Positions 16,704 to 26,936 of a stretch of 64,000 bases of DNA are shown piece by piece. The notes under the pieces are model-generated. The model did not search any database and was not told where the DNA came from. It saw nothing but the letters and a program-made list of their open reading frames with translations. Numbering within the stretch: position 1 is the stretch's first letter; each line of letters opens with the position of its first letter. Both the position numbers and the translations under genes were made by a program. The stretch spans positions 3,732,314-3,796,313 of the forward strand of contig NZ_CP036271.1 of assembly GCF_007745175.1 (NCBI RefSeq), in the 5' to 3' direction. This DNA is from Caulifigura coniformis. GTDB lineage: Bacteria; Planctomycetota; Planctomycetia; Planctomycetales; Planctomycetaceae.

Positions 16704-19007
16704 TTATTTCGAGTCGGACGAGTCCTTCTTCGGGATTCGATCCGCCGGAACCTTCTGGAGCAGCGACTTCACCAGTTTCTCTTCCTGTTTCGGCTTCTCG
16801 AATTCGATCTCCAGCGCTTTGATCCACGCCTTGATCGCCTCCTCTTTGTCGCCGAGTTTGTCGTAGACGTCGCCCAGGTGGTCCCAGATGGTAGCGTCCT
16901 GCCGCTTCGGATCTTTCACCGCTTTGAGCAGGCTCTCCTTCGCTTCGCTGAACTGTCCAAGGCGATATTGCACCCACCCCATGCTGTCGAGATAAGCGGC
17001 GTTCTCAGGCTCGGCGGCCAGCGCCTTCTCGATCATGATCTTGGCGCGCGGCAGGTTCTTCCCTCGATCGGCCCAGAGATATCCAAGGTCGTTGTTCGCC
17101 TGCGTGTTTTCCGGCTCCTTCGCAAGAAGCTCTTCGAGGATGCTCTCCCCTTTGTCGAAATTCTCGAGGTGAACATAGATCGCGGAGAGTGAGAATCGCC
17201 AGGTATTCAGCATCTCCTGCTTCGCATTGAGCGACGGGCCCGCCTGAATCAGGGCCTCGTAGGCGGCGATCGCTTTTTCCCACTGCTGTGAGTGGTAGTA
17301 GATCCACGCTTCCCGGCTGATCAGCGGCAGGGCGCGAGGATAATCCTGCTTGGCCTGCGTCACGACTTCCAGTGCCTTGTCGGTCTGCCCATCCATCTCG
17401 AGAGCGGCAATCTGCAGATCGAGAAAATAGGGCCGTTCATCGTCCAGTGAAGGATGCTGGACAGCCTCCGTCAGGATCTCGATCGCCGGCTTGAACTTGT
17501 CAGTCTGGATCAGGTGGAGGGCGATGTCGACATACAGCTGTGCCGGCGGACTGTTCTGCATCGAGATCGCATAGCGATAGAACCCGATCGCATCTTCGGA
17601 TCGGTCGGTGTCGATGCACAGCTTCCCCATGATGTAGGCGGGGAAAAACTCGAGCTTGGGTGGGTCTTCGCTCTGTAATTTGCGGGCGTGGGCGACGAGG
17701 CCGTCGAATGCGTCCTTGTCCTTCTGGATCGCATCGACCTCTTCCTGGAACCGCAGCGTTAACTCCTCGTCCTGAGCATCCACCACCGGGAACGCGCGGG
17801 TCAACGCCGAAAACAGTTCGGGCCAATCCTTCTTCTGGCGATAGATGTGGACCAGGCCGACGAGCGCCCGCGGGTCGCGGGCCCCCCCCGGAGCGCCGCG
17901 ATAAGCAGCCAGGGCGTCGTCGAAGCGGCCAGCCGCGACGTACTGGTCGGCCAGGAAGTAGGCCAGTGCGGCGTTCTGGGTGTCGGCTTCCTTCATCTTC
18001 TCCAGCCGGCCCAGCAGTTCGCCGTCCCGCTTGAGGTCAGTCAGAAGGTCCTTCAGAAGCTGGTAGGCATCCCGCCCTTTGATCTGCAACTGGGCGGCGA
18101 AGTATTTGTCGAGTTCTGCCAGCGCCTGCTCGGGCTTCTTGGTATCCCGGAACAGAAGGGCCAGGTTATAGCTGTGAATTCCCGGGCGCGACGGACGGTA
18201 CTTCGACGCCTCGTCAAATGCCTTCAGGGCCAGTTCCGGTTGAGCGGACTGGAGGAACACATTGCCGAATTCATCGAACAGCGCCCCGGGCTCGCCAAGA
18301 AGATCCTTAATCTGCTCCGGGCTGAGCTTGCTGTCGGGCGCCTGCAGGGCATCAAAGACGAGCTTGTAGTAGTCGGATGCCTCCTGATTTTTTCCAACAG
18401 CTTTATGCAGGGCTCCCAGTTGCCGCTGCAGGGAAAGATACCGCCCCAGTTCCTTCTCCCTGGGAACCAGCGCCAGCCCCTCCTGCAGAAGGGCGATTGC
18501 CTCATCGACCTGTCGGACGCGCGTCAGGACGAGTGCCACTCCCTGGACCAGAATGATTCCTTCGGGTTTGAGGGCCGCTCCCTGCAGCGCATATTTCCGT
18601 GCCGCATCGAGGTCGCGCGCATCAAGCAGCGCGGGCACGAGGATCCGGTACGGTGTCAGCGATGAGGGGTCTTTCTCAACAGTCTTTTTCAGTGCCGCGA
18701 GCCCCTCGGAGTTTTCGCCGCGGGAATAGTGCAGCTGGGCCGTCATGAACCAGGCCAGCGCTTCGTCTTTCAGCTTCTCATCGCTCGTCTCCTCGTCTTT
18801 CGGGATAAACAGCGAAAGCGGGTCGTCCCCCTCCTGGACCGGCAGCCCCGGAAAGCGGGTGACAGGGGTCGGGGGGGCGGCTTCGGGCGCCTTGGCCGAG
18901 TCCTGCCCGGACGACGAAGCGGGGAGCAGCAGGCCGGTCATCGCCGTCAGCAGCCAGGTGCTCACCATTCGCCGGCAGACTGACCGTCTCAGAAATCCTG
19001 TCATCAA
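16704..19007 (-). CDS. Secreted TPR repeat protein
   Basis: This 767-residue protein has an N-terminal signal region (MVSTWLLTAMTGLLLPASSSG). The rest is nearly all tetratricopeptide repeats, for example LAWFMTAQLHYSRGENSEGL, LALKAFDEASKYRPSRPG and ENTQANNDLGYLWADRGKNL. TPR solenoids mediate protein-protein contacts. The protein should be exported and remain periplasmic. It starts opposite the phosphatidylserine decarboxylase gene, with about 240 bases between the two starts. No catalytic domain is seen. Confidence 0.88.
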   Translation of the reverse strand: MMTGFLRRSVCRRMVSTWLLTAMTGLLLPASSSGQDSAKAPEAAPPTPVTRFPGLPVQEGDDPLSLFIPKDEETSDEKLKDEALAWFMTAQLHYSRGENSEGLAALKKTVEKDPSSLTPYRILVPALLDARDLDAARKYALQGAALKPEGIILVQGVALVLTRVRQVDEAIALLQEGLALVPREKELGRYLSLQRQLGALHKAVGKNQEASDYYKLVFDALQAPDSKLSPEQIKDLLGEPGALFDEFGNVFLQSAQPELALKAFDEASKYRPSRPGIHSYNLALLFRDTKKPEQALAELDKYFAAQLQIKGRDAYQLLKDLLTDLKRDGELLGRLEKMKEADTQNAALAYFLADQYVAAGRFDDALAAYRGAPGGARDPRALVGLVHIYRQKKDWPELFSALTRAFPVVDAQDEELTLRFQEEVDAIQKDKDAFDGLVAHARKLQSEDPPKLEFFPAYIMGKLCIDTDRSEDAIGFYRYAISMQNSPPAQLYVDIALHLIQTDKFKPAIEILTEAVQHPSLDDERPYFLDLQIAALEMDGQTDKALEVVTQAKQDYPRALPLISREAWIYYHSQQWEKAIAAYEALIQAGPSLNAKQEMLNTWRFSLSAIYVHLENFDKGESILEELLAKEPENTQANNDLGYLWADRGKNLPRAKIMIEKALAAEPENAAYLDSMGWVQYRLGQFSEAKESLLKAVKDPKRQDATIWDHLGDVYDKLGDKEEAIKAWIKALEIEFEKPKQEEKLVKSLLQKVPADRIPKKDSSDSK

Positions 19008-19249
19008 CGCACACTCCCGGGTCCGATCCGTCCCATTGCCGTACGGAGACCATCAGCAGAAAGCAGACCGGACTCCCTTCGGCCACGCGGCTCGATTCTA
19101 GCAGTCTCAATTCGTAGCGAACAATTGGGACTCTTTGAGCCGTTCGCGGGGCTGTTGCGATCGAAAGTCGGCCGATACGATTGAGCGTTTCCCAGCCGTT
19201 TTCCGAACCGGCCTCGGTTTCCCCCTTCTTGATTGACCTGACTTCCTTC

Positions 19250-20290
19250 ATGGCGACTTCGCCCACCGAACCCGGACCGTCCGGAGGTCCGCTTTCCGAT
19301 CCTGACGGCGCGATCAACAGCCGACTCCTGCCGCTCGAGCCGATGGATCCCGGCCTCACGTGGGAACAGCCGGGCGGTGGCGTGATTGTTCACCTCGAAC
19401 TCGCATGGGGGCATGTGAGGCGCTGGTGGCTCCGTGCGTTTCGCCGCGGGTACGTCGAACGGATGCGCCGCCTGCGCAAAGGAACAGAGAATCGCTGTCC
19501 CCACGAGGTCCTCGACCCGCGCGACCTCAAGTTCTTTCGGAACCAGGGGGGCTACTGGTGGGACAAGGCGGACGATCCGTTCACCTGGCGCGATCGGCTT
19601 CCGTTCACCCGGACCGGCCTGGCCGAACTGTTCGTCTTTTCCCTGATCTTCTACGGCGGCGGAGCTGGGCTGGCGTGGTGGCTCGTCTCTCGCGAAACCG
19701 GGCGAGTCGTTGGCGCCATCGGCTGGCTGCTCGTGGCCACGCTCCTCGTCATCGGTGGACTGATCACCTGGTTTTTCCGCAATCCACAGCGCGACATTCC
19801 ACAGGGACGCGGAACCGTCGTCTCGCCCGCGGATGGAGTCATCACGACGATCGACGAAATTGAGCACGATGAGTTCGTCGGCGGACCCGCCGTGCTGATC
19901 GGCATCTTCCTGTCGATTTTCAACGTCCACATCAATCGCTCGCCGCTTCCCGGCCGCGTGATTGGCGTTCGCTACAAGAAGGGAAAATACCTCAACGCGC
20001 TGCGTCCTGAGTCGGCTCGGGAGAACGAGCAGCTCGCGTTGCGCATGCAGATGACGCAGGCGCCCTACCGGCGCTTCGTCGTCCGCCAGATCACCGGCGC
20101 CATCGCGCGCCGCATCGTCTGCTGGATGAAGCCAGGCGACGAACTCACCGCCGGCGAGCAGTTCGGAATGATCAAGCTCGGGTCACGGACGGAGCTTGTT
20201 CTGCCGCGCGAGGCAGCGCTCGAGCTGAAGATCAAACTGGGCGACACAGTGCAGGCCGGCAGCAGCATCCTGGCGACCTACCGGGAATAA
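19250..20290 (+). CDS. psd: Phosphatidylserine decarboxylase, PSD-A type, with N-terminal extension
   Basis: The 346-residue protein converts phosphatidylserine to phosphatidylethanolamine at the membrane. The C-terminal 210 residues match the short PSD-A class: VSPADGVITTIDEI (D195), FLSIFNVHINRSPLPG with the conserved His, and the self-cleavage site LGSRTEL (G311-S312), where Ser becomes the pyruvoyl group. Two hydrophobic segments at about residues 125-175 come just before the catalytic part. An extra N-terminal region of about 110 residues is not typical for PSD-A. ATG 19250 is used; a GTG start upstream would extend it by 23 residues. Confidence 0.9.
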   Translation: MATSPTEPGPSGGPLSDPDGAINSRLLPLEPMDPGLTWEQPGGGVIVHLELAWGHVRRWWLRAFRRGYVERMRRLRKGTENRCPHEVLDPRDLKFFRNQGGYWWDKADDPFTWRDRLPFTRTGLAELFVFSLIFYGGGAGLAWWLVSRETGRVVGAIGWLLVATLLVIGGLITWFFRNPQRDIPQGRGTVVSPADGVITTIDEIEHDEFVGGPAVLIGIFLSIFNVHINRSPLPGRVIGVRYKKGKYLNALRPESARENEQLALRMQMTQAPYRRFVVRQITGAIARRIVCWMKPGDELTAGEQFGMIKLGSRTELVLPREAALELKIKLGDTVQAGSSILATYRE

Positions 20291-20378
20291 AAGCGGCCCC
20301 CCCGGAAACCAGGGAGGGCACGCAAGGGGTTGGTCTCCCGGCAGTTTCGCTCCGCGACCGTTGCCGGGGACGCACCGG

Positions 20379-22358
20379 TCAATCTCCCCCAGTGATTTTC
20401 GCCTCATCCACCGGCAGGCCCAGCTGCTTCATCTTCCGGTAGAGGTTTGAGCGATGCAGCCCCAGCACGCGGGCCGCGTCGCTCATGTTGTTCTGTGCCC
20501 GCTTGATCGCCCGGCGGATGTATTCCTGCTGGAACCGGTCCGTCGCTTCGGCCAGCCCGATTCCTTCGGACAGGTCTTCATAGGCGTCCCGCTGCGGACT
20601 GAGAATGAATGCCAGGTCTTCCGATCCCACCTGGTCCCCGGCGGTCAGGAAGGCGACCCGCTCCATCAGGTTTCGCAGTTCGCGGACGTTGCCCGGCCAG
20701 CCATGCAGTTGCAGCCGTTTGGCCGCCTCGGGACCGATGACGAGCTTCTTGCGGTTCGCCTGCCGGCAGAAACGCTCCAGGAAGAATTCCGCCAGAGGCA
20801 GAATGTCCTCGGGACGGTCCCGGAGCGGGGGAATGTCGAGCGTGACGACGCTGAGGCGGTAGTACAGGTCCTGGCGGAACTTCTTGTCGCGAACCATGTC
20901 TGCGAGGCTGGCGTTCGTCGCCGCGAGGACGCGGACATTGATCGGAATCGTCTGTGACCCGCCGACCCGCGTGATCACTTTCTGCTCGAGGACGCGCAAC
21001 AGTTTCGCCTGGCCGCCAAGGGACATATCGCCGATCTCGTCGAGAAACAGCGTGCCCCCCTCAGCCAGTTCGAACTTTCCTTCACGCGTCTGGTGGGCAT
21101 CGGTGAACGCCCCTTTCTCGTGGCCGAACAACTCGCTTTCCAGCAGCGTCTCCGTCAGCGCCGCGCAGTTCACGGCAATGAACGGCTGATTGGACCGCGG
21201 CCCCATGTAATGCAGCGACTGCGCCGCAACTTCCTTCCCCGTGCCGCTCTCACCCAGGATCAAGACGGGCAGGTCGGTATTGGCGAGACGGTCGATCGTC
21301 CCCCGGAGCGCGTTCATCGCCGGGCTGTCCCCGATGATCTCCACACCTCCCATCACGCGTTCCGTCAGCTGCTTGTTGCTGCGGACAAGCTGGTCATGCC
21401 GCCGGGCGTTCTCGATCGCGACCGCGGCCTGCGCGCCCAGATCAATCAGCGTCCGCTGGTCGTCGGCATTGAAGTCTCCCCGGTTTTTGTTGATCAGTTC
21501 GAACGCACCGATCCGCTGGTTCGCTCCATTCACGAGCGGCACGCAGAGCAGGTTCCGCGTGCGATAGCCGTTGGCCTTGTCGACGCTCTGGTCGAAACGG
21601 GGATCGGAGTACGCCTCGTCCACCTGGGCGATGGCGCCCGTCTGGATCACGTTTCCGACGATGCCCTTTGAGTCCGGCAGGTACAGTTTCCCTCCGGAGA
21701 CTCCCAGCGCCGGCGAGGCGACAAGCTGCTTCTGCTCCCGGTCCCAGATGAAAATGCTCGCTCGATCGCAGTCCAGGAGACGCGTCGCTTCCCGAGCGAT
21801 CGTTTCCAGCAGCGGCTGGGTTTCCGTTTCATTCGCGAGCCGACGCGAGATCTCGAGGATCGCACGCAGCCGCGTCGCTTCGCGCTCTTTCCCGGCTGCA
21901 GACGTCAGCATCGACAGCGCCGTTGAAATCACGCGCGCCATCGCCAGCAGCGGCGAGAGTTGTTCAGCCGACACTCGCCCCATCAGCACCAGGGCGGACT
22001 GTGGCCGCGTGGAAAGCGGGGCCACGAGCACGGGCAGCGATTGGTCGTCATGCGGACCGATCCAGCCGGCGGCGTCGCGATCGGCCGCTTCCTCCACCTC
22101 CCGGACCGGCAGGGGAAGGCCCCCCTTCATTCCCTGTTCGGCGATCACCTGCCAGGTGTCGCGTCGCTCGACGATGGCAGACCAGCTTGCCCCGAACTCC
22201 ATGGAGAGCGGCGACAGCAGCGATGATCGAAACACCTGCGGCGAACTCGATTCGGCGGCGACAGAGGCCAGCCGATCAGAAAGATGCAGCCATTGTGAAT
22301 TGGGTTGGGAACGTTGCAGCCAGGGAAGATCGGACCACGCGAGCCAGCGTGCGGGCAT
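20379..22358 (-). CDS. Sigma-54-dependent transcriptional activator with GAF domain
   Basis: This 659-residue NtrC-family regulator has a GAF-like sensor at about residues 165-325 (LLDCDRASIFIWDREQKQLV). The AAA+ domain carries Walker A GESGTGKE (370-376), the sigma-54 contact loop GAFTDA (416-421) and Walker B TLFLDEIGD. A Fis-type helix-turn-helix lies at about 615-647 (NNMSDAARVLGLHRSNLYRK). It would remodel sigma-54 RNA polymerase at enhancer-dependent promoters. The contact loop reads GAFTDA rather than the common GAFTGA. The gene lies downstream of the ExbB-like gene on the same strand. There is no receiver domain, so the signal probably enters through GAF. Confidence 0.93.
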   Translation of the reverse strand: MPARWLAWSDLPWLQRSQPNSQWLHLSDRLASVAAESSSPQVFRSSLLSPLSMEFGASWSAIVERRDTWQVIAEQGMKGGLPLPVREVEEAADRDAAGWIGPHDDQSLPVLVAPLSTRPQSALVLMGRVSAEQLSPLLAMARVISTALSMLTSAAGKEREATRLRAILEISRRLANETETQPLLETIAREATRLLDCDRASIFIWDREQKQLVASPALGVSGGKLYLPDSKGIVGNVIQTGAIAQVDEAYSDPRFDQSVDKANGYRTRNLLCVPLVNGANQRIGAFELINKNRGDFNADDQRTLIDLGAQAAVAIENARRHDQLVRSNKQLTERVMGGVEIIGDSPAMNALRGTIDRLANTDLPVLILGESGTGKEVAAQSLHYMGPRSNQPFIAVNCAALTETLLESELFGHEKGAFTDAHQTREGKFELAEGGTLFLDEIGDMSLGGQAKLLRVLEQKVITRVGGSQTIPINVRVLAATNASLADMVRDKKFRQDLYYRLSVVTLDIPPLRDRPEDILPLAEFFLERFCRQANRKKLVIGPEAAKRLQLHGWPGNVRELRNLMERVAFLTAGDQVGSEDLAFILSPQRDAYEDLSEGIGLAEATDRFQQEYIRRAIKRAQNNMSDAARVLGLHRSNLYRKMKQLGLPVDEAKITGGD

Positions 22359-22511
22359 CAGAAATTTTCCGGGGATGACGAGGGCGAATCACAGCGCGCC
22401 CCCGCCGCGATGTCGGTGCGCACCTTCGGTGTGATACTTCTGGACCGCGGCAGCGTCAAGATGATGGCACGTGGAGGTGTGCCGCGCGTTCAATCTGACG
22501 ATGATTGAACG

Positions 22512-23375
22512 TCACCTCTTCTTCGGGCCCGCCGCGACCGCAGCAGCATGGCCAGCGGGAGCAGGGGGCGCGGCCGGCGCTTCGCGTACGGCTCGCCGTG
22601 GACGCGCTGCCCGATCAGCCAGACCCTCTGCGGAAATCGCCGCAACCAGCCGCTGGGACAGCCCATCCATTTCCATCACCAGAGCATCGACCCGGCCGGC
22701 GAAGTACAGGTAGAGGAGGATTGCCGGAATCGCGACGGCCAGCCCGGCGGCCGTCGTCACGAGCGCCAGTGCAATCCCCGCCGCCAGTTGCTGGCTGTTT
22801 CCCATCGCGCCGGCATTTGCGATTCGCTCGAACGACATCAGCATGCCCCACACCGTTCCGAGCAGCCCGAACAGAGGACCGACGGTGTAGATCGCGTTGA
22901 GCACTCGCAGGTTCGAACGCAGGCCCGCGACCTGACGTTCGCCCCCGTCAATGATGGCCTGCTCGACCTCAACGCTCGATTTGCCCCATTTGCGGACACC
23001 ATGGGAGAAAAGCTCGGCGATCGGGCTGCCGTTCTCTTCGCAAACCTGGAGTGCTTCTTCCCGCTCGAGTTCGCCCGTCTCAACCAGGTTGAGGAATCGC
23101 TGGACGAACGGCTTCGGAACGACCCGGCCGCGTCGCAACATTACGAAACGCTCGACAGACGACCAGAGCAGGACCAGCGACAGGACGGCGAAGGGAAGCG
23201 CCCACAGCCCCAGCGACTCGACCATCTCGATGATGTTCGTCGGCATCTGCTGCTCGATTGCCGGAGCTGCCGCGGCCGGCGCTTCCTGGGCCAGCAGGGC
23301 AGGAGCGACACAGAGCAGAGAGGCCGCAAAGGCGCAGAGGCCGATCCATCGCGATCGGTAACTGCTTGGGGCCAT
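22512..23375 (-). CDS. MotA/TolQ/ExbB-type proton channel protein
   Basis: This 287-residue protein has a signal peptide ([14 protein letters not shown]). A transmembrane helix around residues 55-72 ([15 protein letters not shown]) and a cytoplasmic loop follow. The conserved pair of helices comes next ([20 protein letters not shown] and [20 protein letters not shown]), which is the core of the MotA/TolQ/ExbB family that uses the proton gradient to drive envelope machines. The C-terminus is Ala/Pro-rich and ends in KKR. It follows the giant TPR gene by about 140 bases on the same strand. No ExbD/TolR partner gene is adjacent. Confidence 0.9.
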   Translation of the reverse strand: MAPSSYRSRWIGLCAFAASLLCVAPALLAQEAPAAAAPAIEQQMPTNIIEMVESLGLWALPFAVLSLVLLWSSVERFVMLRRGRVVPKPFVQRFLNLVETGELEREEALQVCEENGSPIAELFSHGVRKWGKSSVEVEQAIIDGGERQVAGLRSNLRVLNAIYTVGPLFGLLGTVWGMLMSFERIANAGAMGNSQQLAAGIALALVTTAAGLAVAIPAILLYLYFAGRVDALVMEMDGLSQRLVAAISAEGLADRAARPRRAVREAPAAPPAPAGHAAAVAAGPKKR

Positions 23376-23514
23376 TTCGCTTCCTTCAAGGCGTCAAAAA
23401 CAGGGGGCGCTGCATTGTTGCGCGTCCGGACCGATCAGTCCAGACGGCTCTCCCCATCACACGCTCTGCCTGATTCTCCACGTTAACTGACGGCGGCCGA
23501 CGCCCGCTCGCTCG

Positions 23515-26500
23515 TCAGGGAATAGACGGCAGCGTCGGACTGGTCGCCGGCGTCGGTTCCGGCTCGGGAGCAGGTTTTGGAAGATCCTCGGCCGGCTTGG
23601 GCTCTGGCGACGTCTTGGGAAGGTCCTCGGCAGGCTTGGGGGCTGCCCCCTCAGCGGGTGCCGCGTCCGCGCCCAGCGCTTTCAGTCGCGCCCGGGCCTT
23701 CTCCGCCTCCGTCGAAGTCGGAAATTTCATCAACAGCTCGCGGTATGTCTCCACAGCGCCGTCGCGTTTCGCCATTTTCTCCTGGATCTCACCCGCCTTA
23801 AACAAGGCCGCCGCCTGGATCACCGGATCCTCATAGCGGACGGAAACGTCGTAATACAGCCGGTAAGCCGTCGGGTATTCGTCTGCTTTCTGGGCCAGCA
23901 GGTAGGTGTCGGCCAGCCTCAGGTGGGCGTTCGCCGCCGTTTCGGTGTTCTTTCCGTCAGGCGAATCGACGACCGACTGCAAGACGATGCGGGCCTTTTC
24001 CACATCCGGAGGCGCCCGGCGAATCAGGCTCCGCCCCTGGATGTAATCGATCAGGTACGTCAGTTTCGACTGCGGAAACCGTTTGTGGAATTCCTCAACC
24101 AGTCCGTCGATGGCCGCGTGATCGACCGGAACTGCAGTCTGGTTGGCCGCCGGCGTTGCGATGGCCGCCTCGGCGGACAGGATCCAAATCCCCTCGGCCA
24201 GCTCGGAGTCGGCCGGCGACATCTCAGCGTTCAACGCGATTCTCAGCTCGGTGAACAGTTCCCGCGCCGTCGCCACGTCGCCTGACTTCAGCGCCGCTTC
24301 TCCCAGCCGATATTTCGCGTTGGTGCGATGCGAAGAATTCGGGAACCGTTCGATCAATTCCCGGGCGAACGTCTGGACGTCGTCCCAGCCATCGCGGTCG
24401 GCTGCGAGTTCAACCAGGTTGTGCAGCACCTCGGGCCGCACCGCGTCGTCCGTCGTCGGCGAGGCCAGGAGCTTCTTCAGTTCGATCTCCGCCTCAGCCG
24501 ACTTGCCACTCAGCACCATGCTTTCGGTGAGGTAGAGGGCAGCGTCGTCCGCGAACGAGCTGGCCGGATGGTTCCGCAGCAGCCGGGCGTACAACTCGTC
24601 CGCCCTATCGAACTTCTTGGCGACGTAATTGGCCCTCGCCCAGCTGTAGAGCAGCTTGTCGAGGTTCGCCTTCTTGTCGGCCGGAAGCTTCTGAAGGTAT
24701 TCCCAGGATTGGGCGTAGGCGTCGTCCGCCTTCACGATGTCGTCCATCGCCTCGTATTGAGTGGCGGCGGACCGCATCGACTCGAAGGCCAGCCACGCTG
24801 CGCGCGGCTCAGCCGGCGGATCGCCGAGGCGACCCTCCTTGCCGGCGATCAACAGCGCGCCGCTTTGAAACGCCGCGGCCGCATCTTCACGCCGCTGCGC
24901 CTGGTCGAGCGAATGCCCCTTCATGAACGCCGCGTCCGCGACAAGCACCGGGTTGTCCGTCGGCGGATCGCTGATCAGCCGTCCAAACGCCTCGGCCGCA
25001 GCCACATAATCCTTCTGATTGAATTTCGCATGCCCCAGCCCCGAACGGGCCGCCGCATGAAACTTCGCGGCCTCCGGAAGGGCCTCGAGACGCTCGAACA
25101 GCTGGGCCGCTTCGGCGAATCGTTCCTGTTTCATCGCGGAATCCGCTGCGGCGAGAATCGCGTTGCCCAGGTCTTCGGCCGGCACGCCCGCCTCGGTGAA
25201 CCGCGGCCAGAGTTCGTCCAGCTCGTTCAGTTTGCCCGCCTTGGTTCGCGCCAGGACCAGCTGCGACAACGCGGCCGCGGCGTTCTTGGGATCGTTCGTG
25301 AGTTTCAGATACCTGTCGAAAGATGCGTCCGCCAGAACCCATTGCTGCAGTTCTGCCGCTGCGACCCCTGTCAGGTACAGCGACTCGGCAAACTCCTCCG
25401 GTTTCTCGAGGGCCGACAACCGCTCATTCAGAGGCGTTGTCGCTTCGATGACCCCCTGCCAGTCGGGAAGCTTTGAGCGTGTTCGCGCCAGCAGCAGCGT
25501 CGCCCAGGCACTCGTCCGTTCGATTTTCGACGCCTTGGCCACGCCGTCGAACACCTCGGCCGCAGACAGCAGTGCGGCCCGCGCATCGGCGCCGGGCGGC
25601 GGGGCAGGGCTCAGCGCTTCGGCGCGCGCCAGCAGGATTCGGCCATGCAGGATCGATTCCAGCATCGTCAGGCCGCTCCGCGGATAGTCCCGGAGAAAAC
25701 GCTGATGCAGCTCCTCGGCCCGGGCGAGATCGCCCGCTTTCAGCGACGCTTCGACCGCGTAGTGCAGACTGTCGTCCGCAAAGTCGTGCGTTGCGTAGGT
25801 GTCGGCAAATCGCACGAACAAAGGAACCGCTGCTTCCAGATCCCCTTTGCGGAATTCGCAGTCACCCCAGTAGTAGAGGAGCTTTGCTGCGTTCGGATCG
25901 TCCTTGAACTCTTCGTAGGCCGCCTTGTTGATGGCAATGGCGTCGTCGTACCGTTCCTGGCTCCGCCGCGCCTGCGCAGCCCAGAAACGGGCCGTCAGCC
26001 TGTCCCCCGGTCCTTGCGCGGCCGCTTCGAAGGCGGTCACGGCTTTGTCGTATTCCTTGAGCTTGTAGTACGACGAGCCGGAGTTGAGGGCCGCCTCGAC
26101 GGCCTGTCGATACTTCGGGAACTTCTCGCGCACCGCGTCGAACGCCGCCGCCGCTTCCGCCAGGTGGCCCGCGTCAAACTGCATCGATCCCAGGGCAAAC
26201 AAGGCGTCCGGAGCCCGTGGATTCATCGGATCGTCGGCGATTTCCTGGAACGTCCTGGCGGCTTTTTCGATGTCCTTCAGCGAGGAGTACGCACGTCCCA
26301 TCGCAAATTTCGTTTCGGCCGCTCGCGGACTGGTCGGAAACTTTTCGAGTCCTGATTGAAATGCCGTCGCCGCTTTTTCAGGGCTGCCGAGCTGCAGGTG
26401 GCTTTCCCCCAGGTAATACCATGCCCACGCGCTCAGCTCGTTCTCCGGAAACTTCGCGACGAACGCCGCGAACAGCTGGCTTGCCGCGGTCAGGTCGTTC

Positions 26501-26847
26501 ACGAAAAACGCGCATTCCGCCTCTCGATACATCGCGAGCGCGTAGTCGGTATGCGTCGGGTTGGCTTTGAGAAACTCGGAAAAGACGGCCCGCGCCTCCG
26601 GGAAACGCCTCAGCTGCATCAGCGATTGCCCGTAGTACAGGTCGGCCAATGCGCGCCGCTCGTGGTTCGGAAATTTCGCGATGAAGTCGCCGAAACCTGC
26701 CGCCGACAGGTCGAACTTCTTGTTCTGGTAGTGCTTCAGCGAGACGTCGAAATCTTCAACCGGGCCGGCCCAGGCGGGCATCGTGCAAGCAACCGCCAGA
26801 AGAAAAGCGGCTGTGGAACCGGCACGAAATTTCAGTTTGTCTATCAT
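23515..26847 (-). CDS. Giant secreted TPR repeat protein
   Basis: This 1110-residue protein has a signal peptide (AAFLLAVACTMPAWA). A YbgF/BamD-like array of tetratricopeptide repeats covers almost the whole chain, for example YYGQSLMQLRRFPEARAVFS, WYYLGESHLQLGSPEKAA and YRLGEAALKSGDVATARELF. The last 50 residues are a Pro-rich tail with the PAEDLPK unit repeated. The gene directly precedes the ExbB-like channel gene. Long TPR proteins beside ExbB-like channels are, as I recall, frequent in planctomycetes and suggest a trans-envelope complex. The start is near the divergent mutY start (26937). Confidence 0.9.
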   Translation of the reverse strand: MIDKLKFRAGSTAAFLLAVACTMPAWAGPVEDFDVSLKHYQNKKFDLSAAGFGDFIAKFPNHERRALADLYYGQSLMQLRRFPEARAVFSEFLKANPTHTDYALAMYREAECAFFVNDLTAASQLFAAFVAKFPENELSAWAWYYLGESHLQLGSPEKAATAFQSGLEKFPTSPRAAETKFAMGRAYSSLKDIEKAARTFQEIADDPMNPRAPDALFALGSMQFDAGHLAEAAAAFDAVREKFPKYRQAVEAALNSGSSYYKLKEYDKAVTAFEAAAQGPGDRLTARFWAAQARRSQERYDDAIAINKAAYEEFKDDPNAAKLLYYWGDCEFRKGDLEAAVPLFVRFADTYATHDFADDSLHYAVEASLKAGDLARAEELHQRFLRDYPRSGLTMLESILHGRILLARAEALSPAPPPGADARAALLSAAEVFDGVAKASKIERTSAWATLLLARTRSKLPDWQGVIEATTPLNERLSALEKPEEFAESLYLTGVAAAELQQWVLADASFDRYLKLTNDPKNAAAALSQLVLARTKAGKLNELDELWPRFTEAGVPAEDLGNAILAAADSAMKQERFAEAAQLFERLEALPEAAKFHAAARSGLGHAKFNQKDYVAAAEAFGRLISDPPTDNPVLVADAAFMKGHSLDQAQRREDAAAAFQSGALLIAGKEGRLGDPPAEPRAAWLAFESMRSAATQYEAMDDIVKADDAYAQSWEYLQKLPADKKANLDKLLYSWARANYVAKKFDRADELYARLLRNHPASSFADDAALYLTESMVLSGKSAEAEIELKKLLASPTTDDAVRPEVLHNLVELAADRDGWDDVQTFARELIERFPNSSHRTNAKYRLGEAALKSGDVATARELFTELRIALNAEMSPADSELAEGIWILSAEAAIATPAANQTAVPVDHAAIDGLVEEFHKRFPQSKLTYLIDYIQGRSLIRRAPPDVEKARIVLQSVVDSPDGKNTETAANAHLRLADTYLLAQKADEYPTAYRLYYDVSVRYEDPVIQAAALFKAGEIQEKMAKRDGAVETYRELLMKFPTSTEAEKARARLKALGADAAPAEGAAPKPAEDLPKTSPEPKPAEDLPKPAPEPEPTPATSPTLPSIP

Positions 26848-26936
26848 GAGTCGCCACGCAGTCCGGCGGCGTCGCCCGAAGAGGCTCCTGCCGCGTCGAT
26901 GAATCAGTCAAACGCTTGCCTCGCGAAATCATAATT

